Of a stretch of DNA of 64,000 nucleotides, positions 20,368 to 31,668 are shown piece after piece (the stretch's first letter is position 1; each line of letters starts with the position of its first letter). The translations under genes and the position numbers were made by a program. Location: contig CAXIWF010000869.1 of assembly GCA_964036045.1 (NCBI GenBank), forward strand, positions 27,990 through 91,989, given 5' to 3'. This DNA comes from Eutreptiella sp. 'Long Island Sound 2002'. Its lineage: Eukaryota > Euglenozoa > Euglenophyceae > Eutreptiales > Eutreptiaceae. The notes under the pieces were generated by a model. The model saw only the letters and a list, made by a program, of their open reading frames with translations, was not told where the DNA came from and searched no databases.

Positions 20368-23300
20368 TCATGTATCATGAGGCGTTGTGGTGGTTGAGCA
20401 GCCACACGGACGTCCTGCTGATGCAGTGCCCATGGCCCTTGTCGCTGATCTGGAGGAGGAGGTTGTTCCACGAACCACAAAACAGTGGTATCCGACGAGG
20501 GTGGCCACTGTGTTACGGTTGTGTTATGCCCCACGTCTTGTGTGCTGTGCACTATACACACGTTTGGCCGGCGCCCGGGCGCGTGTCCATCGCATCGTTG
20601 GGCGGGCGCCCTTGGACTGTGTCCGGTCGGGCAGTGGGGGTTCGTGGGCGGGCCCGCCGGGTTGTTTGGGTCAGGGGAGGGCAGGTTTGGTGCCCCAGTT
20701 TCCGTCCTGAAACTCGGTTGATGAGGGGTGGGGCCTTGGAGGGGGAATTCCCAACGCATGTACCCAGTGGCCCAGCCGTCATAGTCCATGACGCCGGAGG
20801 TCCCGAGATCGAGCCCTGGCTGGGGCAACAGGCTGTCCCACTGCTCTTGGTGATGCTGCGAGCCGGGGGGGTGGGGGGTGGGGCTGAAACTGGTCCAGGG
20901 GTATCCTTGAGGGGTTTGTCTTCACGAAAGACGGTTCTTCAGGATGGCCCTCTGGACCGGCAATGAACCGATCCCTGGCATTAACGCGCCGACTGCCGGC
21001 AATCAGTGGCTGAAATTCACTTCAGTGAGCACCAACTGCTACCAACTGCTGTCAGTTGCATGCCCGTCGTTGTTCGGTGACAGCAAGTGGGGGTTGTCAC
21101 TGGCCAATGGCCGTTGTTAATTTGCGCGGTGCTTTCAGTTGGTGACTGCGCCGTGTGACCGCGAGTCATAGCGAAGTACTTTTCCGGTGCCCCCCCCCTT
21201 CATTACGGACATCCCTGCAATGGTCCCCTGGTGCCTGACCTCCACTGCTACCAACAGCCGTACCTCCCAATGATCGCCCCGGCCCACTGGAAGAGTGACG
21301 TACGTCTGTTGAGGCTGAACAACGTGTGGGGAAGGTGGCTCCAGGCCGCTGGTAGTGCGAGGAGGCGGGCATTTTGGGGCTGAGTGCAGAGCGAGGTGGG
21401 GATTCGGGCGTAGACCATGGGGCTACTGGATCATGTTCCCCAGTTACCCTTGACACTCATGTCGCTGACCTGTTTGGGGAGCGAATCGTAACGGGGATTG
21501 GGGAGGCACACGCGACTGTTCCCTGTCGACCACCTGCCGGAAATCTGGTGTCTAAAGTGTTTGGTTTGCTGGCAAAAGCCATCAAAAGTTGAGTGTTCAA
21601 GGCACAAATCTGAACAATGACGAGGATCTTGTGGATGTCAACGGTATGTACCCCAGTGATGTGTCTTCATTGTGACATTCTTCATCTGCATCCAGCAGCC
21701 CAACATCATCTTCCCGAGCGAAGCATATGATAATTGGCCCCATCAACAACCATGCGGTAAGTTGGTTGACCCCACTCCGTTGCTTCCCATGGGTTTCATA
21801 CGCTCAAGTCTCCAAAAAGATGCCATTTTGTGTTTTTGCATGCTACCTTAGGCGAAGGGATGGTCAATAACCTCAAACTCACGGGTAGCCCACGTTCGCA
21901 TAATGTTGCAGATTTTTTGGCGATGGAGTTTGGTGCTTGCATGTACAAGCGGCTGTACACAACGATCATGAGGTTCCTTGCCCACCCATTTGGGGCGGAT
22001 GCCCACCCACGGAAAGCTAAATGATAAGACGAGGGGGGGGGTCCGAGTGTTTCGACCAAATCGTTGCTTTGTAAGTTGCTTTGTGAGTTGCCTCTGCCAC
22101 TTGCTTTGCAGGTTAGCAAAGAGGGAGTTTCGTATCTGGTCTGATTACAGTCTTATCACACTCTCGAAGATCAACAAATGGAATCGCTGTCTTGTTATCC
22201 CAAGAGTAACTGAGTTGGTATCAGGCCTGGTCAAGAAGGAGGGGGGGGGTGGTCTGGGTTGGGTGCCCTGGCTTCAACGTTTTTCGAGGACTCTTTGGGT
22301 TGTTGCAAACAAATGTTGTTGTGCGTCGAGGAAGCGCACAACGTGCGCACGACCTGGAACCCGCTACCTCTGTATTTATTTGATTATCCAGAGCATTCAT
22401 GTATTCATTGTTTCATCGCGTCATCAGATCATCGTCGGATTCGACAGGTGTTTGTTATTTCAGGAGAGTTTGACTTGACCTGCTCTTGCCAATTGAGCAC
22501 TAAAGCAAAGCCCAATCCAAGGGATAAACGTGGAAGCACAGACAGTAGCTGGCTGCGTAGGGGGATAGCACATGCAGTAAGGCTGTGCAGAGGGTGTGTG
22601 AAGGGGCACGCAAGTATCTGTGCTGCTCAACCGGTGCTGTCGCTTTTTTCAAGTTTTTGGCGTTTTTCATTTTGAGTATCTCTTGGTTGAATAGTTTTGG
22701 AAAATTCATTGAGAAGCAAAGTCAAAGGAACTTTCGCTGCACAGTACTGCAGCCTTTCGGAATCTCTTGGGTTTGTGTAACACAATTGTGTATGGATAGA
22801 AACCGAGTTGTGCGCACTTTAGAAAGGCCTTTTCTCCGCGTGTTGTGGGGTGACTCGACGTGTCATTAATGAGCTGGATGAGGCCTGGGCACTGTGAGCC
22901 GCGACCGGTGTTGAAATGTGGCATTTGGAACGCAAGTGAGAAGAGAGATGCAACGACACTTGTTGTGTGGCGACAGGCACTCATGCGCTTCAGACTTGAT
23001 CACCTTGAAACGTATTGGAGTCATCTTCGGAGAAAGCGTCTTCTGCAGAGGTGAACGAAAAACTGGATACGCGGATACACGGGGATATATGTGGAGAGAT
23101 GGTGGTGTGCGAAGTGCTAAGTTTGGACACATTCACTGTAGGGTGAAGTGTACAGTGTTTGGGCTGCGGCCTTCCGGTTTTGCAACAAGTGGTTCCGAAT
23201 TCTGCCAGCCCTTAACCCCGACAGACACACTCATAAAAAACCAGGATAGCATTCGTATTTCTCGGCATATGGCAGTCCCTGTGCTCACGTACGTAGGCAT

Positions 23301-23839
23301 GGGATGCCACCGTTTCCCCCACTAGGACACACCCGAACTTGTGGTTCTAGCCAAGGCGGTGTCCAATTCTGAGAAGGAGCCTGTCCGGATGGGAGTGGGG
23401 GTCAATACATGTCTGAGAGCGTCTGGATGCAGCACCTTTCCCCACACATGTGCGCGCTCGCTCGCCTCGGCTCACCAAGCCAAGCCAAGGCATGACTGGC
23501 ATGGCATGGCATGGTTTGGTCAGGTGTGCTTGTGCCTTATCATCCTTGTGCCATTTTGGAGGCCATTTACCCCCAAAAAGTGAGCTGAACGTACCCGCCA
23601 ACCTTTTTGTGCACAGGGAATTCACAAACGGCCCCAAACCCGAAACAGAATCCCCCTTCCCCTGCCGGCCTCTGGACCCCCTGCCCATGCGGCGGGGATT
23701 GGGCTCCGGCACTGAGGGTGCCCCCCCCCCCCCCCTCCCCGTGCCAGAATGGAACTGAGAGAGCCTGGGATGAGGTCAGGATCATGCCGGTGACTTCAAA
23801 ACCCGGCGTCATGGCCGTTGACTTCTGTTTAGGTACCTC
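20368..23839. other. Intergenic stretch, partly AT-richer, no gene recognised
   Basis: ORFs are short and overlap. Around 21600-23200 the base composition is less GC-rich, with T-rich tracts, but no exon chain could be built. A repeated CATGGCATGG motif (about 23500-23515), a C-run (about 23721-23735) and the dispersed repeat at 23752-23816 lie just upstream of the FKBP gene. Confidence 0.4.
23752..23816 (+). repeat. Dispersed repeat, copy 2, in the FKBP upstream region
   Basis: Matches 3871-3936 (GAACTGAG, GAGGTCAGGATCATGCCGG, GTCATGG). It ends 24 bp before the FKBP start codon, so it probably forms the 5' leader or proximal promoter of that gene. Confidence 0.45.
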
Positions 23840-26699
23840 ATGTCCAGCCCCGCCACAAAGCCATTGGGCCTATGCGCCGCAGCGGTCCTCATCGCTGTGG
23901 CTGTGATTGCCTACTCCTGCGGGGCCCGGGCGGGGGCCGCGCAGTACCGCTACGCCCTGTCCCACAGCCCCGCCTCCGCCCGCCTCGCCCACCGCCTGCA
24001 AGCGCAGCCCACCGCCCAGCCCTTTTCCCGCCGCGCGGCCATCGCAGTCGCGACAGGCGCTGCCGGACTCCGCATGAACGCCCCAGAGGCAAAGGCCGAG
24101 GACTTGGCCGTCGTCTCTGCACCGGAGGCTTCAAGCTCCGCTCCGGAGGCTGCACCGCCCGCGGCTGGCACCGGCTCTGGTGGGGGGTCCCTTGCACAAC
24201 CGCTGGCTGCGTACGCGGTGGGGCTTGGGGTGTTCCAGTTCCAGCGTCGCCAATATGTTGCCTCGTTGACCTCAGAGGACTTTGCCAAGTGTGGACCCTT
24301 TGCCGGATCGGTCAGGGACTGTCTCAGGGCCAAGTGGTGCAGGACACGCACCGCCGCCTCATTACCCTTTTTGGGGGGTCGGGCGCCGTCATCATTCAAA
24401 CGGCATCCGTTCTGGGGGGTTGTAGGAATATGCTTTGCACAAAGGAGGCGGCAGGCAATGCATCCCTCCGTCTCGGTCGTTGGTGACCTTCTGGGCATCG
24501 TACAACGAACTTCCGGTGAACATGAAAGAGATGGGCGCTCCAGTGAAGCACTGCCTGCCTTTTAGGGGGTGGGGGTGGGGTGGGGGGCAGCGGGCACGGC
24601 GGGTGCAGGGTGCTTGTGTGGCGGGTGTGGCAAAGGGCCCACATACTCAGTGATTCTGGGACCGTTGCAGAGGCCTCGAAGGGACGGCGTTGTGAGGGCC
24701 CCAGGGCCGGGCTGGCGTCAAAAACCGTGCACGCCGCTCCCTCACGCTGTCTGTGGTGTGCCCTGTGTCGGGGCGTGCGCCGCGGTGTTGTGCGCTGTTG
24801 TGTGCTCCGTTTCGGGCGGTGCACTGTGCTCTCCCGGGCAGGGCCAACGCCATGTGGGCACCCCCCCGCAATGCCTTGTGCCTCTGTCCTGCAGGTACGT
24901 GAGCGTGGAGACCCTCGTCGAGGGCAATGGCAAGGACTTCCCCGAGGTGGGGAAGGAGGTGACGGTGCATTACGTGGGCACCTTGACGGACGGGACCCAG
25001 TTCGACTCCAGCCGCGACCGAGGGCAGCCCTTCACGTTCAAGATCGGGACGCAATCCGTCATCAAGGGCTGGGATGCGGCTGTGCTCAGGTCCTGCGGTG
25101 CTTTCCCTGCGTTTGCCTCTCCTCTCTGCGCGCGCCGAGGCCGAGGCGTCATGTTCAAAGTTGAGGCCAGACGCCGGGTTGGGGTTGGGTTTGTGGTTGC
25201 GGCTGCAGTCAGGGCCCGCGCTGGCGTTGGTCCGCGGTTCGTGACGGCGATGAGGGTCCAGCACGGGGTCCGGGTTGGGACCCCCCCCCCCAAGACCGCA
25301 GATGTGTACGTTTAGGCGCGTAGTCTGTGGACACTGTGCACATACACGTTTTCCCGAGTATAGTCCGTAGACAATGTCTGCCCCAAGTAGACGCGGACCG
25401 CCAATTGTAGACACTCTCGGCGTGTTATGGACGCGAAGAGACAATATTTGGGAAGGGGGCCAAAGGCCTCCTTCCCTAAAGAACGGTCCGCTATTGTCGT
25501 TTACCCGTGCACAAGGGCATGTATACGCGTATACGCGTACACGTGCGTATACGTACAGCCCCCCAAGGCCGAGGGGTTGCCACCCCCCCTCCCCCCCCCC
25601 TCCATCCCCAACCTCCGATGCGGCACTCACCCGTCCGTCCGGCGGCCCTGAGGCAGTTGCCCAGAGAGTGTTGCACGCACCTGCGCGCGCAGTGCAAAGT
25701 TGGTGCATGTCAATTTAGGTGGGCACCCAAGTCAGGCCGGCCGACGACGCCGCCACCCACCCTGGGCGCCCCCCGGGGTCAGCGGTGCAGCCTGTGAGGG
25801 GCAGACACACCACTGCCTCACCAAGTGTGCCTCGGGTGCGCACGTTGACCGTCTACGGTGAGACCCACCAGATCCCAGAAAGCCGGGGCCTGTCGGCGGG
25901 ACTGTTTCTGAGTGTTTCTGAGCGTCCGCTCGCCTGCCCGTGGTGGGCCTAGCTTGGTCCGGGCACCTCTCTCCTTGGCGCCATGCATGGTGCTCTCGGC
26001 CCCCCCTCACCTGGGGCCCATTCCATCGGAGTGCGTGTGTGTGTGACGGCGGACGATGGCGGGCCAGAAGACGATGGCTCTAGTGCTCCATGACATGACA
26101 TGACATGTGTACGTGGACACTGCGTTCTGCCCCTTTTTGGGGGATACAGTGGGCGAGTGAGAGAGTGCAACATACAATCCGCGGTGAACCCCAGCCCCAT
26201 CCCAGCCCCATGGCATCCGTAAGCTGCCGGGCTCCACCCACAGAAGCCTTTAGCCGTAATGGTTTTGAGAGGTATTCTTCACAGGTAAAACCTCCGAAGA
26301 CATCCAAAAAGTGCTGAGCCCATGCCTTTAAATGGTGAGCCAAGGCTATTTGATGGTCAGCCCATCCCCTTAAATGGTGAACCCAGGCCTTTAAATGGAG
26401 AGCCAAGGCAGGTAACTGGTGGTCCGCCCCGGGTGTGCCCCGTGCAACAACACCCGCGCAACCCACGCCGGTCGGGGGGTGCACCGTGCCACATCCGTGC
26501 AACGCCCAGGGGAGGTCTCTGGGTGCGCCTCGTGCATTGCTGCCCCCCCCCCCCCCCACTGTCACTCTCCCTCAGAATGTCCGTTGGCGAGACGGCCCGC
26601 ATCCTCATCCAGCCCGAGTGGGGCTATGGCGCCAACGGGAGTGGCCCCATCCCTCCCAACGCCGTGCTGACCTTTGAGGTGGAGCTGTTGGCCGTGTAA
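23840..26699 (+). CDS. FKBP-type peptidyl-prolyl isomerase, predicted plastid/thylakoid-lumen form; three exons
   Basis: Exons 23840-24288, 24895-25089 and 26576-26699 join to 255 residues; both introns are GT-AG. The start is the first ATG after an in-frame TGA at 23819. Residues 9-33 form a signal-peptide-like hydrophobic stretch ending in ARAGA. A basic, Ser/Ala/Arg-rich transit-like stretch follows, then [14 protein letters not shown] (63-76) and a C-terminal AKA (84-86), which resembles a twin-arginine lumenal signal. The FKBP domain is about 150-255 and FKBP12-like. Pocket residues are kept: Y176, F186, D187, R192, F196, V205, I206, W209, Y232, F248 (FKBP12 Y26, F36, D37, R42, F46, V55, I56, W59, Y82, F99). 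FKBP12 E54 is S204 here, and the loop around H87 is one residue shorter and lacks His. It likely catalyses X-Pro isomerisation. The join at intron 1 is the least certain part. Confidence 0.85.
24289..24894 (+). other. FKBP intron 1 (606 bp)
   Basis: Donor GTGTGG after GCCAA, acceptor CTGTCCTGCAG. Splicing restores AA|G (Lys150) and the frame [10 protein letters not shown]. The donor is weak against the GTRAGT consensus. The acceptor is supported by FKBP homology starting at once after it; another upstream donor cannot be excluded. Confidence 0.6.
25519..25558. repeat. 40-bp strictly alternating pyrimidine-purine tract
   Basis: Every dinucleotide step in this segment of FKBP intron 2 alternates Y-R, made of TA, CG, CA and TG (TATACGCGTATACGCGTA within it). 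It is also rich in overlapping palindromes, so it could form Z-DNA or cruciforms. Confidence 0.7.
25671..25698. repeat. GCAC/GTGC palindromic block in FKBP intron 2
   Basis: TTGCACGCACCTGCGCGCGC followed by AGTGCAAAG resembles the block at 7046-7074 (also preceded by GTTGCACGCAC and followed by GAAG). Divergent member of the same dispersed family. Confidence 0.4.
26325..26408 (+). repeat. 21-bp tandem repeat, four units, in FKBP intron 2
   Basis: Four consecutive 21-bp units starting CCTTTAAATGGTGAGCCAAG. The second is the most diverged (TATTTGATGG). It is non-coding, as it lies between the exons. Confidence 0.75.
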
Positions 26700-27288
26700 C
26701 CCCCCGTCATGCCCCCACGCGAGAACAGGGGGGCCCTGTGAGGGGCCTCCCCGGAGGCACCGCGCCGTCGTGTTCCGTAAGGCAGAGGGCGGGGGGAAGG
26801 GGCGGATCTGCGGTGGAGAGGGCCCCCCTTCGTGGGTCCGTAGGGCGTCGGGCATGCCCCAGACGTGCCACCAGCGCCCGCCCCATCAGACGAGATTCGG
26901 TGGCGCTGGGCCCTGCCAGGCCACGCACTCCCACGGGCACTGAGTTCAGTGGGCGCAGAAGAGCGCTGGGGCTGAGGGCCGCGTGGCACAGGGCAGACTC
27001 ATCACCCGACGGACGTGGGTGGCGGGTCGGGTACGTTCACGTCAGCGATGGGCCGCGGAAGAGCACCCGCAGGCCTTTCCTTTTGTCCGATGGCCGAAGC
27101 GTTGGGGGGGCGTTCGGGGCCAATGCCGTGGCGAATGGCAACCGCATCGGTCCAGGGTCCACAGGGGGACAGAGTTACAGAGTCATAGGCCACAGCGGTG
27201 CAGGGCAGGGCGGGGCGGGGCATGTCAAATGTCACGCGCTGCGGTGCGGTGCGGTGGGGAGAGCTGCTTGACCGCCACCGCCCCGCCC

Positions 27289-27411
27289 CACACACACACA
27301 CACACACACATACATATTTACACCCACACCCACCCATACACTCACACATATACACACGCTCACGCACATACGCATACCATTTCACGCACACACACACACA
27401 CACATGTACAT
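27289..27411. repeat. CA-rich microsatellite
   Basis: (CA)n blocks separated by CATACATATTTACACC-like and TCACGCACATACGC-like interruptions. It is the simplest sequence outside the 3' satellite and differs from that satellite's C5-based unit. Confidence 0.8.
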
Positions 27412-28983
27412 GCAGAAGGAGGCTGAGATGCGGCCGTTGAATGGCACCGCGACATCCGCGCGGTACCTGACTGCCCACGCCAGCGGAACAGTACCGTGCC
27501 ATTAGGGGGCCGGCCTCGTTCAGGCATCATGCAGCCGCCCCCCCTCCCCCCCGTCTCCTCGGCAGAACCAGGGCCCACACGCTGCCCTGCATTGCAACCC
27601 CTGGTCCGGACGGGTGTGCCGTGGCTGGCTTCGCTTCGGCCTCTCGTGGTCTGGAGGGCAAGGGTCTCCGGGTGCCGGTGACCCAGGCTTGTGAGGAGAG
27701 CACCCGCCCAGGGCCTCGTGCCGTGACACAAGAGGGCCTCTGTTGCCGGCCCCTCCCCTTCCCCTGGCCCTTGCCCCCGGAAGGGGCAGGGTAGGGTCAC
27801 CTGCCCCCCCCCCGCCCCCAACCTCCTGCCACCTCCACGGACCACCCCCATCCCCCAGGAACGGGGGGATCAGGGATCAGTGCACACCCGCATGCCCTCG
27901 TATGCCAGGGGCCGTGGGAGCCTCCACCCCCAGGACCTGGTGGAGCCTGGCGTTGCTGATGCCGCCTGTGCTACCCCACTGCGGTGTGCTGGGCGTGGGG
28001 GCTGAGGGCAGTACGCCCACCGCCATCGTATGTGCCCCCTTGTGGGCCCACCTGCCACCTCCGTGGGCCGCCCCTATCCCCCCACCCGATGGCAAGACTC
28101 GGGTCTCGCTGTCGCTGGGCGGGTGCCAGGGGTTGCCCTTTGGTATTGGGATGGGACAGCCCCTCCCCCAGAACACTGGTAACCCCCTCCGCACGGCAGG
28201 GGCCTGAGCGTAGCCAGTGGGCATAGTGCCCCCCCTGTGCTGTCTAATGGCCCGGTAATATGCTGTGGACCATCTCAGGCAGCCCTTGGACCCCCGGGCA
28301 CTGCGTCCGGGTGGGGACCACCCACTCGGTTGCAGTGGCCGGGAACACCAGCAGTAGACGGCATGATCACTGGTCTATGACTATGCCTATTGCCTATTGC
28401 ACAGTAGGAGGGCACAGAGCGGACCTACAGCCCCGGCCGTCGTCCCAACAGGCGGCTATCAGGGCCCTGGCCAGTGCACTAGTGCGTAGCAATCGGGGGA
28501 TTGTGCAGTGGCTCCTCGCCATGACCCCACCCGCCAGCACGGTGCCCCGCCCCCCGGCGGCCTGCGGTGCGCCGCTGTAGGCACACCGTACCAAGCCCCC
28601 CGGGCATGCAGCACAGGGCGTTGCTCCCCATGTACAGGCGGTGTGCAACAGAAGATGGCCACAGTGCAGGGGAGGGGTGGTGGGGGGGGGGAGCACGCTA
28701 GCCAACCCCCCTGTGCTCCAGGCTACTCCCGCAGGCTACGCCCCAAGAGGCATCTCAACGACGGGCGACCCAACTGGGGCCCAGGGGGACGGAATGGGTA
28801 CTGGGGTGTCCGGTACAAAACACTGATATCGTTTCCGGAAAAAGACACCCGGCACACGTAGTGCACAGCCTTGCGGTGTGTCTGGACCCTGTTGCGAGGC
28901 TCCGCACCCCGGCACCTGACAGGAGCAGCCCTCCTCCATTTACCACCCCTGGACAGGGAGTGCGTGGCCCCAAATACACACGT

Positions 28984-29020
28984 GCACACACACACACACA
29001 CCCACACCCACACACACACA
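28984..29020. repeat. CA microsatellite with CCCACAC interruptions
   Basis: GCACACACACACACAC followed by CCCACACCCACACACACACA. Confidence 0.8.
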
Positions 29021-31668
29021 TGGACACACTCTGCAGCTTCGTTCACAGGACGGCTCGCATGCCATGCTGACCCGGGATCGTGACGGGCTGACGCAGTGTT
29101 TGCACAAGTAGTAGCACCCCCAATGCAGAGTTGCCCTCCTTCGACCTCACGTTGGAGCTGCGGCACCGGTGCGACGTCATGTTCTCTGCTGAGTGCATGC
29201 CCTTGGCAGCGGACACGCTGGTTCGGGGAGGTGGATGTTGTCAGAGAAGGCACGCGGGAAGAGATTGACGCCTTGTTGCCATGCCATCGGCATGCACTCG
29301 CCCGTGCTCTCTCTTGATTGCGGCGGTGCAGTGCCGTTGGGTGGGGGGTTTGACACGCGCTATGTTACTGGACCCACAGGTGTAGCCTTGGGTTGGATGA
29401 GCAATCGTTGCCACTGCCAACACAGGCACTTATATATGGCCTGCCGCCATCCTGTGTGCATGGTCGTCCTTGGAGTTCCGCAAGTGACTTCGGCCTGTAC
29501 ACCCGATACACCCCTGTGCGTAGCGTGCCATCGTGCACAGTACCCGGCGGTCTTACACGCCTGAACGTTTTCATTGCATTCTGTTGGATTGCCTGTTCTG
29601 TGCGGCACGCGGTTTGGGGTGCTTCCTGCCTACCAGAACGGCGACAGGCGGTCCCCACTCACCAACGAGCACCCCCAACAGTCCCATGGGTTTTTGTTTC
29701 TTCGGGTTTCTGAGACCCTTCCTCTGAAGTTTGCAACAGGAATCCCGCTGCACGGAGCCGGGCGTCCCAATGCATGGCGCATGTGGTGGTGGGTGCCCCC
29801 CCCTCCCCGCCGCCTTTTAGTTGTTGGGGGCACTGGGCGTCATAGACCGAGGAGGCCCCCCCGGGGGTGCCACAGGTGCGAATGCATGACAGCCATCACA
29901 GCCACTGGTCACGTCCGTGGAATCGCCGTTATGGATGCGCAGCCGCACCGAGATCCGGGCATGCGTGGATGTCCGCTGGAGGATACCACCCAAGGGCCTG
30001 GCAAATGGGTTGTCATTGGTCGCGGGATGACTTCGTTGGCAAGTTGTGTCTATGAGGAAGGGTGCGAAGTTCAGGGCTGTCGGCAGCGCCATGCAAATGC
30101 CCATGGCACTGCATCCCGTTGGCTGGCGTGTGAGGGTGTGCGTGAGGCAGTTTAGGACTCAAACAAAGGACCACCAAATCATGTTTGTGCGGCCTTGGCT
30201 CCGACAAATCGTAAAGTGTCTCATTGCCACGGAGATCGAGCTCCTTGTGGCTGCTGTTGAGTGCGCATGCGCCGTACAGACGACGGGGGATGGGCGACTT
30301 TTGTGCGGGGGTTGTTTTGCCGGAGGAATTTTTGGGGGGGGGAATTCCGCCACCTTTGGAGATCCGAAAGCCAAGGGTCTGCGCACGGACGCACAAACTG
30401 ATGAGGCCTACATGTTCCCGGGTGGAATCTGTCATGCTTAGCACCGCCTCAGTGGTAAACCCCCATTTGGGCCGATGGGCGGAGATCTGACCCAGCGGGA
30501 GTTTTTGGCTGAAAACTTGGGGAGTGCCCTTTTTTGAGGATGTCGAATCCAACGGGCGTGGCCTTGATGCCCAAGTGGACCACTACACCCCCAAACCTGC
30601 AGACCCCCAACACTGTCCTGCAGCCCAAAGTCTACATTCCCAGCAATCCCTACTCCAGATGGCCTTTGCACACGTGATTATGTGGCCATCAATGACATCT
30701 CCACACCACCACCGCACACTCTGGCTGCTCTTCAATAAGTGGCTTACAACAAGATATGCCCGGGTTTGTCCCACACACACATAAATTGGGATGGGCTGAC
30801 ATTGAGGAGATGAGCTACACGGGCTACATCCCAAACGATGGGGAGCATTAGACTATGTCGCTGGCTTGGACGATGATGACACCGAATGTTCAATGATCGC
30901 CTTTACCCACGAATGCCTTGTTCAACGAACACTTCCATTCGGACCGTATTCTTCTCGGGACCCAACCAATCGGGCAGTGGGTTGAGGTACCCCCGCCCCC
31001 CGGCCCTAGGGGGGGGGGGGGCGTCCCTTGGCCCAAAAGCATAGGAAACACCAGGTGCCGGAGAAAAGTTGTTTTTAGGTCACACTGGAACTGGGGATGG
31101 GGGTGGACCGTCACTTGGTGACCGTCTCCCCCCAAATGGGGGGGGGGGAGGGGTCTGACATTAGGGAGGGGGATGACGCGGGGGGCGGGGGGTACTGAAT
31201 TGGCTGAGTACCGAACGGCGTGTCCAACGACCACTCCTTTTGGACCATCTATTTTGAGGAATTTAGTGTTCTCTGGAAGGCGAAGGGGGGGGGGGGGGGT
31301 ACGACAGCAACGGCAACACGAGGAGCTGGCAGGGGAGGGGAGGGGGGTTAGTCACTGTTGAACCCCCCCGCCCTCGGGGCGTGGAGCGCTTTGGTAAACT
31401 GCATGCGCCCCCCCGTCCCCCGCCTCCTGCCCCGCCCTCAGAGGGGCTTGGGCCCCTGCCACCTCAAGGGGCAGGGGCAGTCGGGGATGGACCGATGAGG
31501 CGCGCCGGCCGTGTGTTTGATGGGTCTGGGCCATGTGATGCGGTCTACAGGTATTGTGTTTTGGTGGACGCTCCTGCGGTGGCCCGCCCCGCGGGTTCTG
31601 TAGGCCTCCGCTGAGGAGGTCGTGCGTCCGATACGGTGCCGCCTTCCGCGGCCCTCGGGTGAAGAAGT

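Larger units (their letters stand above)
25090..26575 (+). other. FKBP intron 2 (1486 bp)
   Basis: Donor CTCAG|GTCCTG, acceptor preceded by a long C-run (about 26543-26557) and ending CTCCCTCAG. Splicing joins AG|A (Arg215) and gives WDAAVLRMSVGE, matching the FKBP12 GVAQMSVGQ junction region. The intron contains a C-run, an alternating purine-pyrimidine tract, a GCAC/GTGC block and a four-unit 21-bp repeat. Confidence 0.85.
26700..31668. other. Intergenic stretch with CA microsatellites and G/C homopolymers, no gene recognised
   Basis: CA-rich microsatellites lie at 27289-27411 and 28984-29020. G-runs cluster near 31007-31020, 31138-31149 and 31286-31299. A short GC3-rich segment after a TGCAG (from about 29125) could be an isolated exon but has no partner. 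Other frames show no domain. The last kilobase leads into the secreted repeat-protein gene without a clear promoter motif. Confidence 0.4.

Noticed and set aside
29124-29231. GC3-rich frame reading SFDLTLELRHRCDVMF after a TGCAG, a possible exon
   Set aside because: It is short. Protein-like sequence continues only in a shifted frame (EVDVVREGTREEIDALL). No domain or neighbouring exon was found, so it could be a decayed gene piece but is not supportable.
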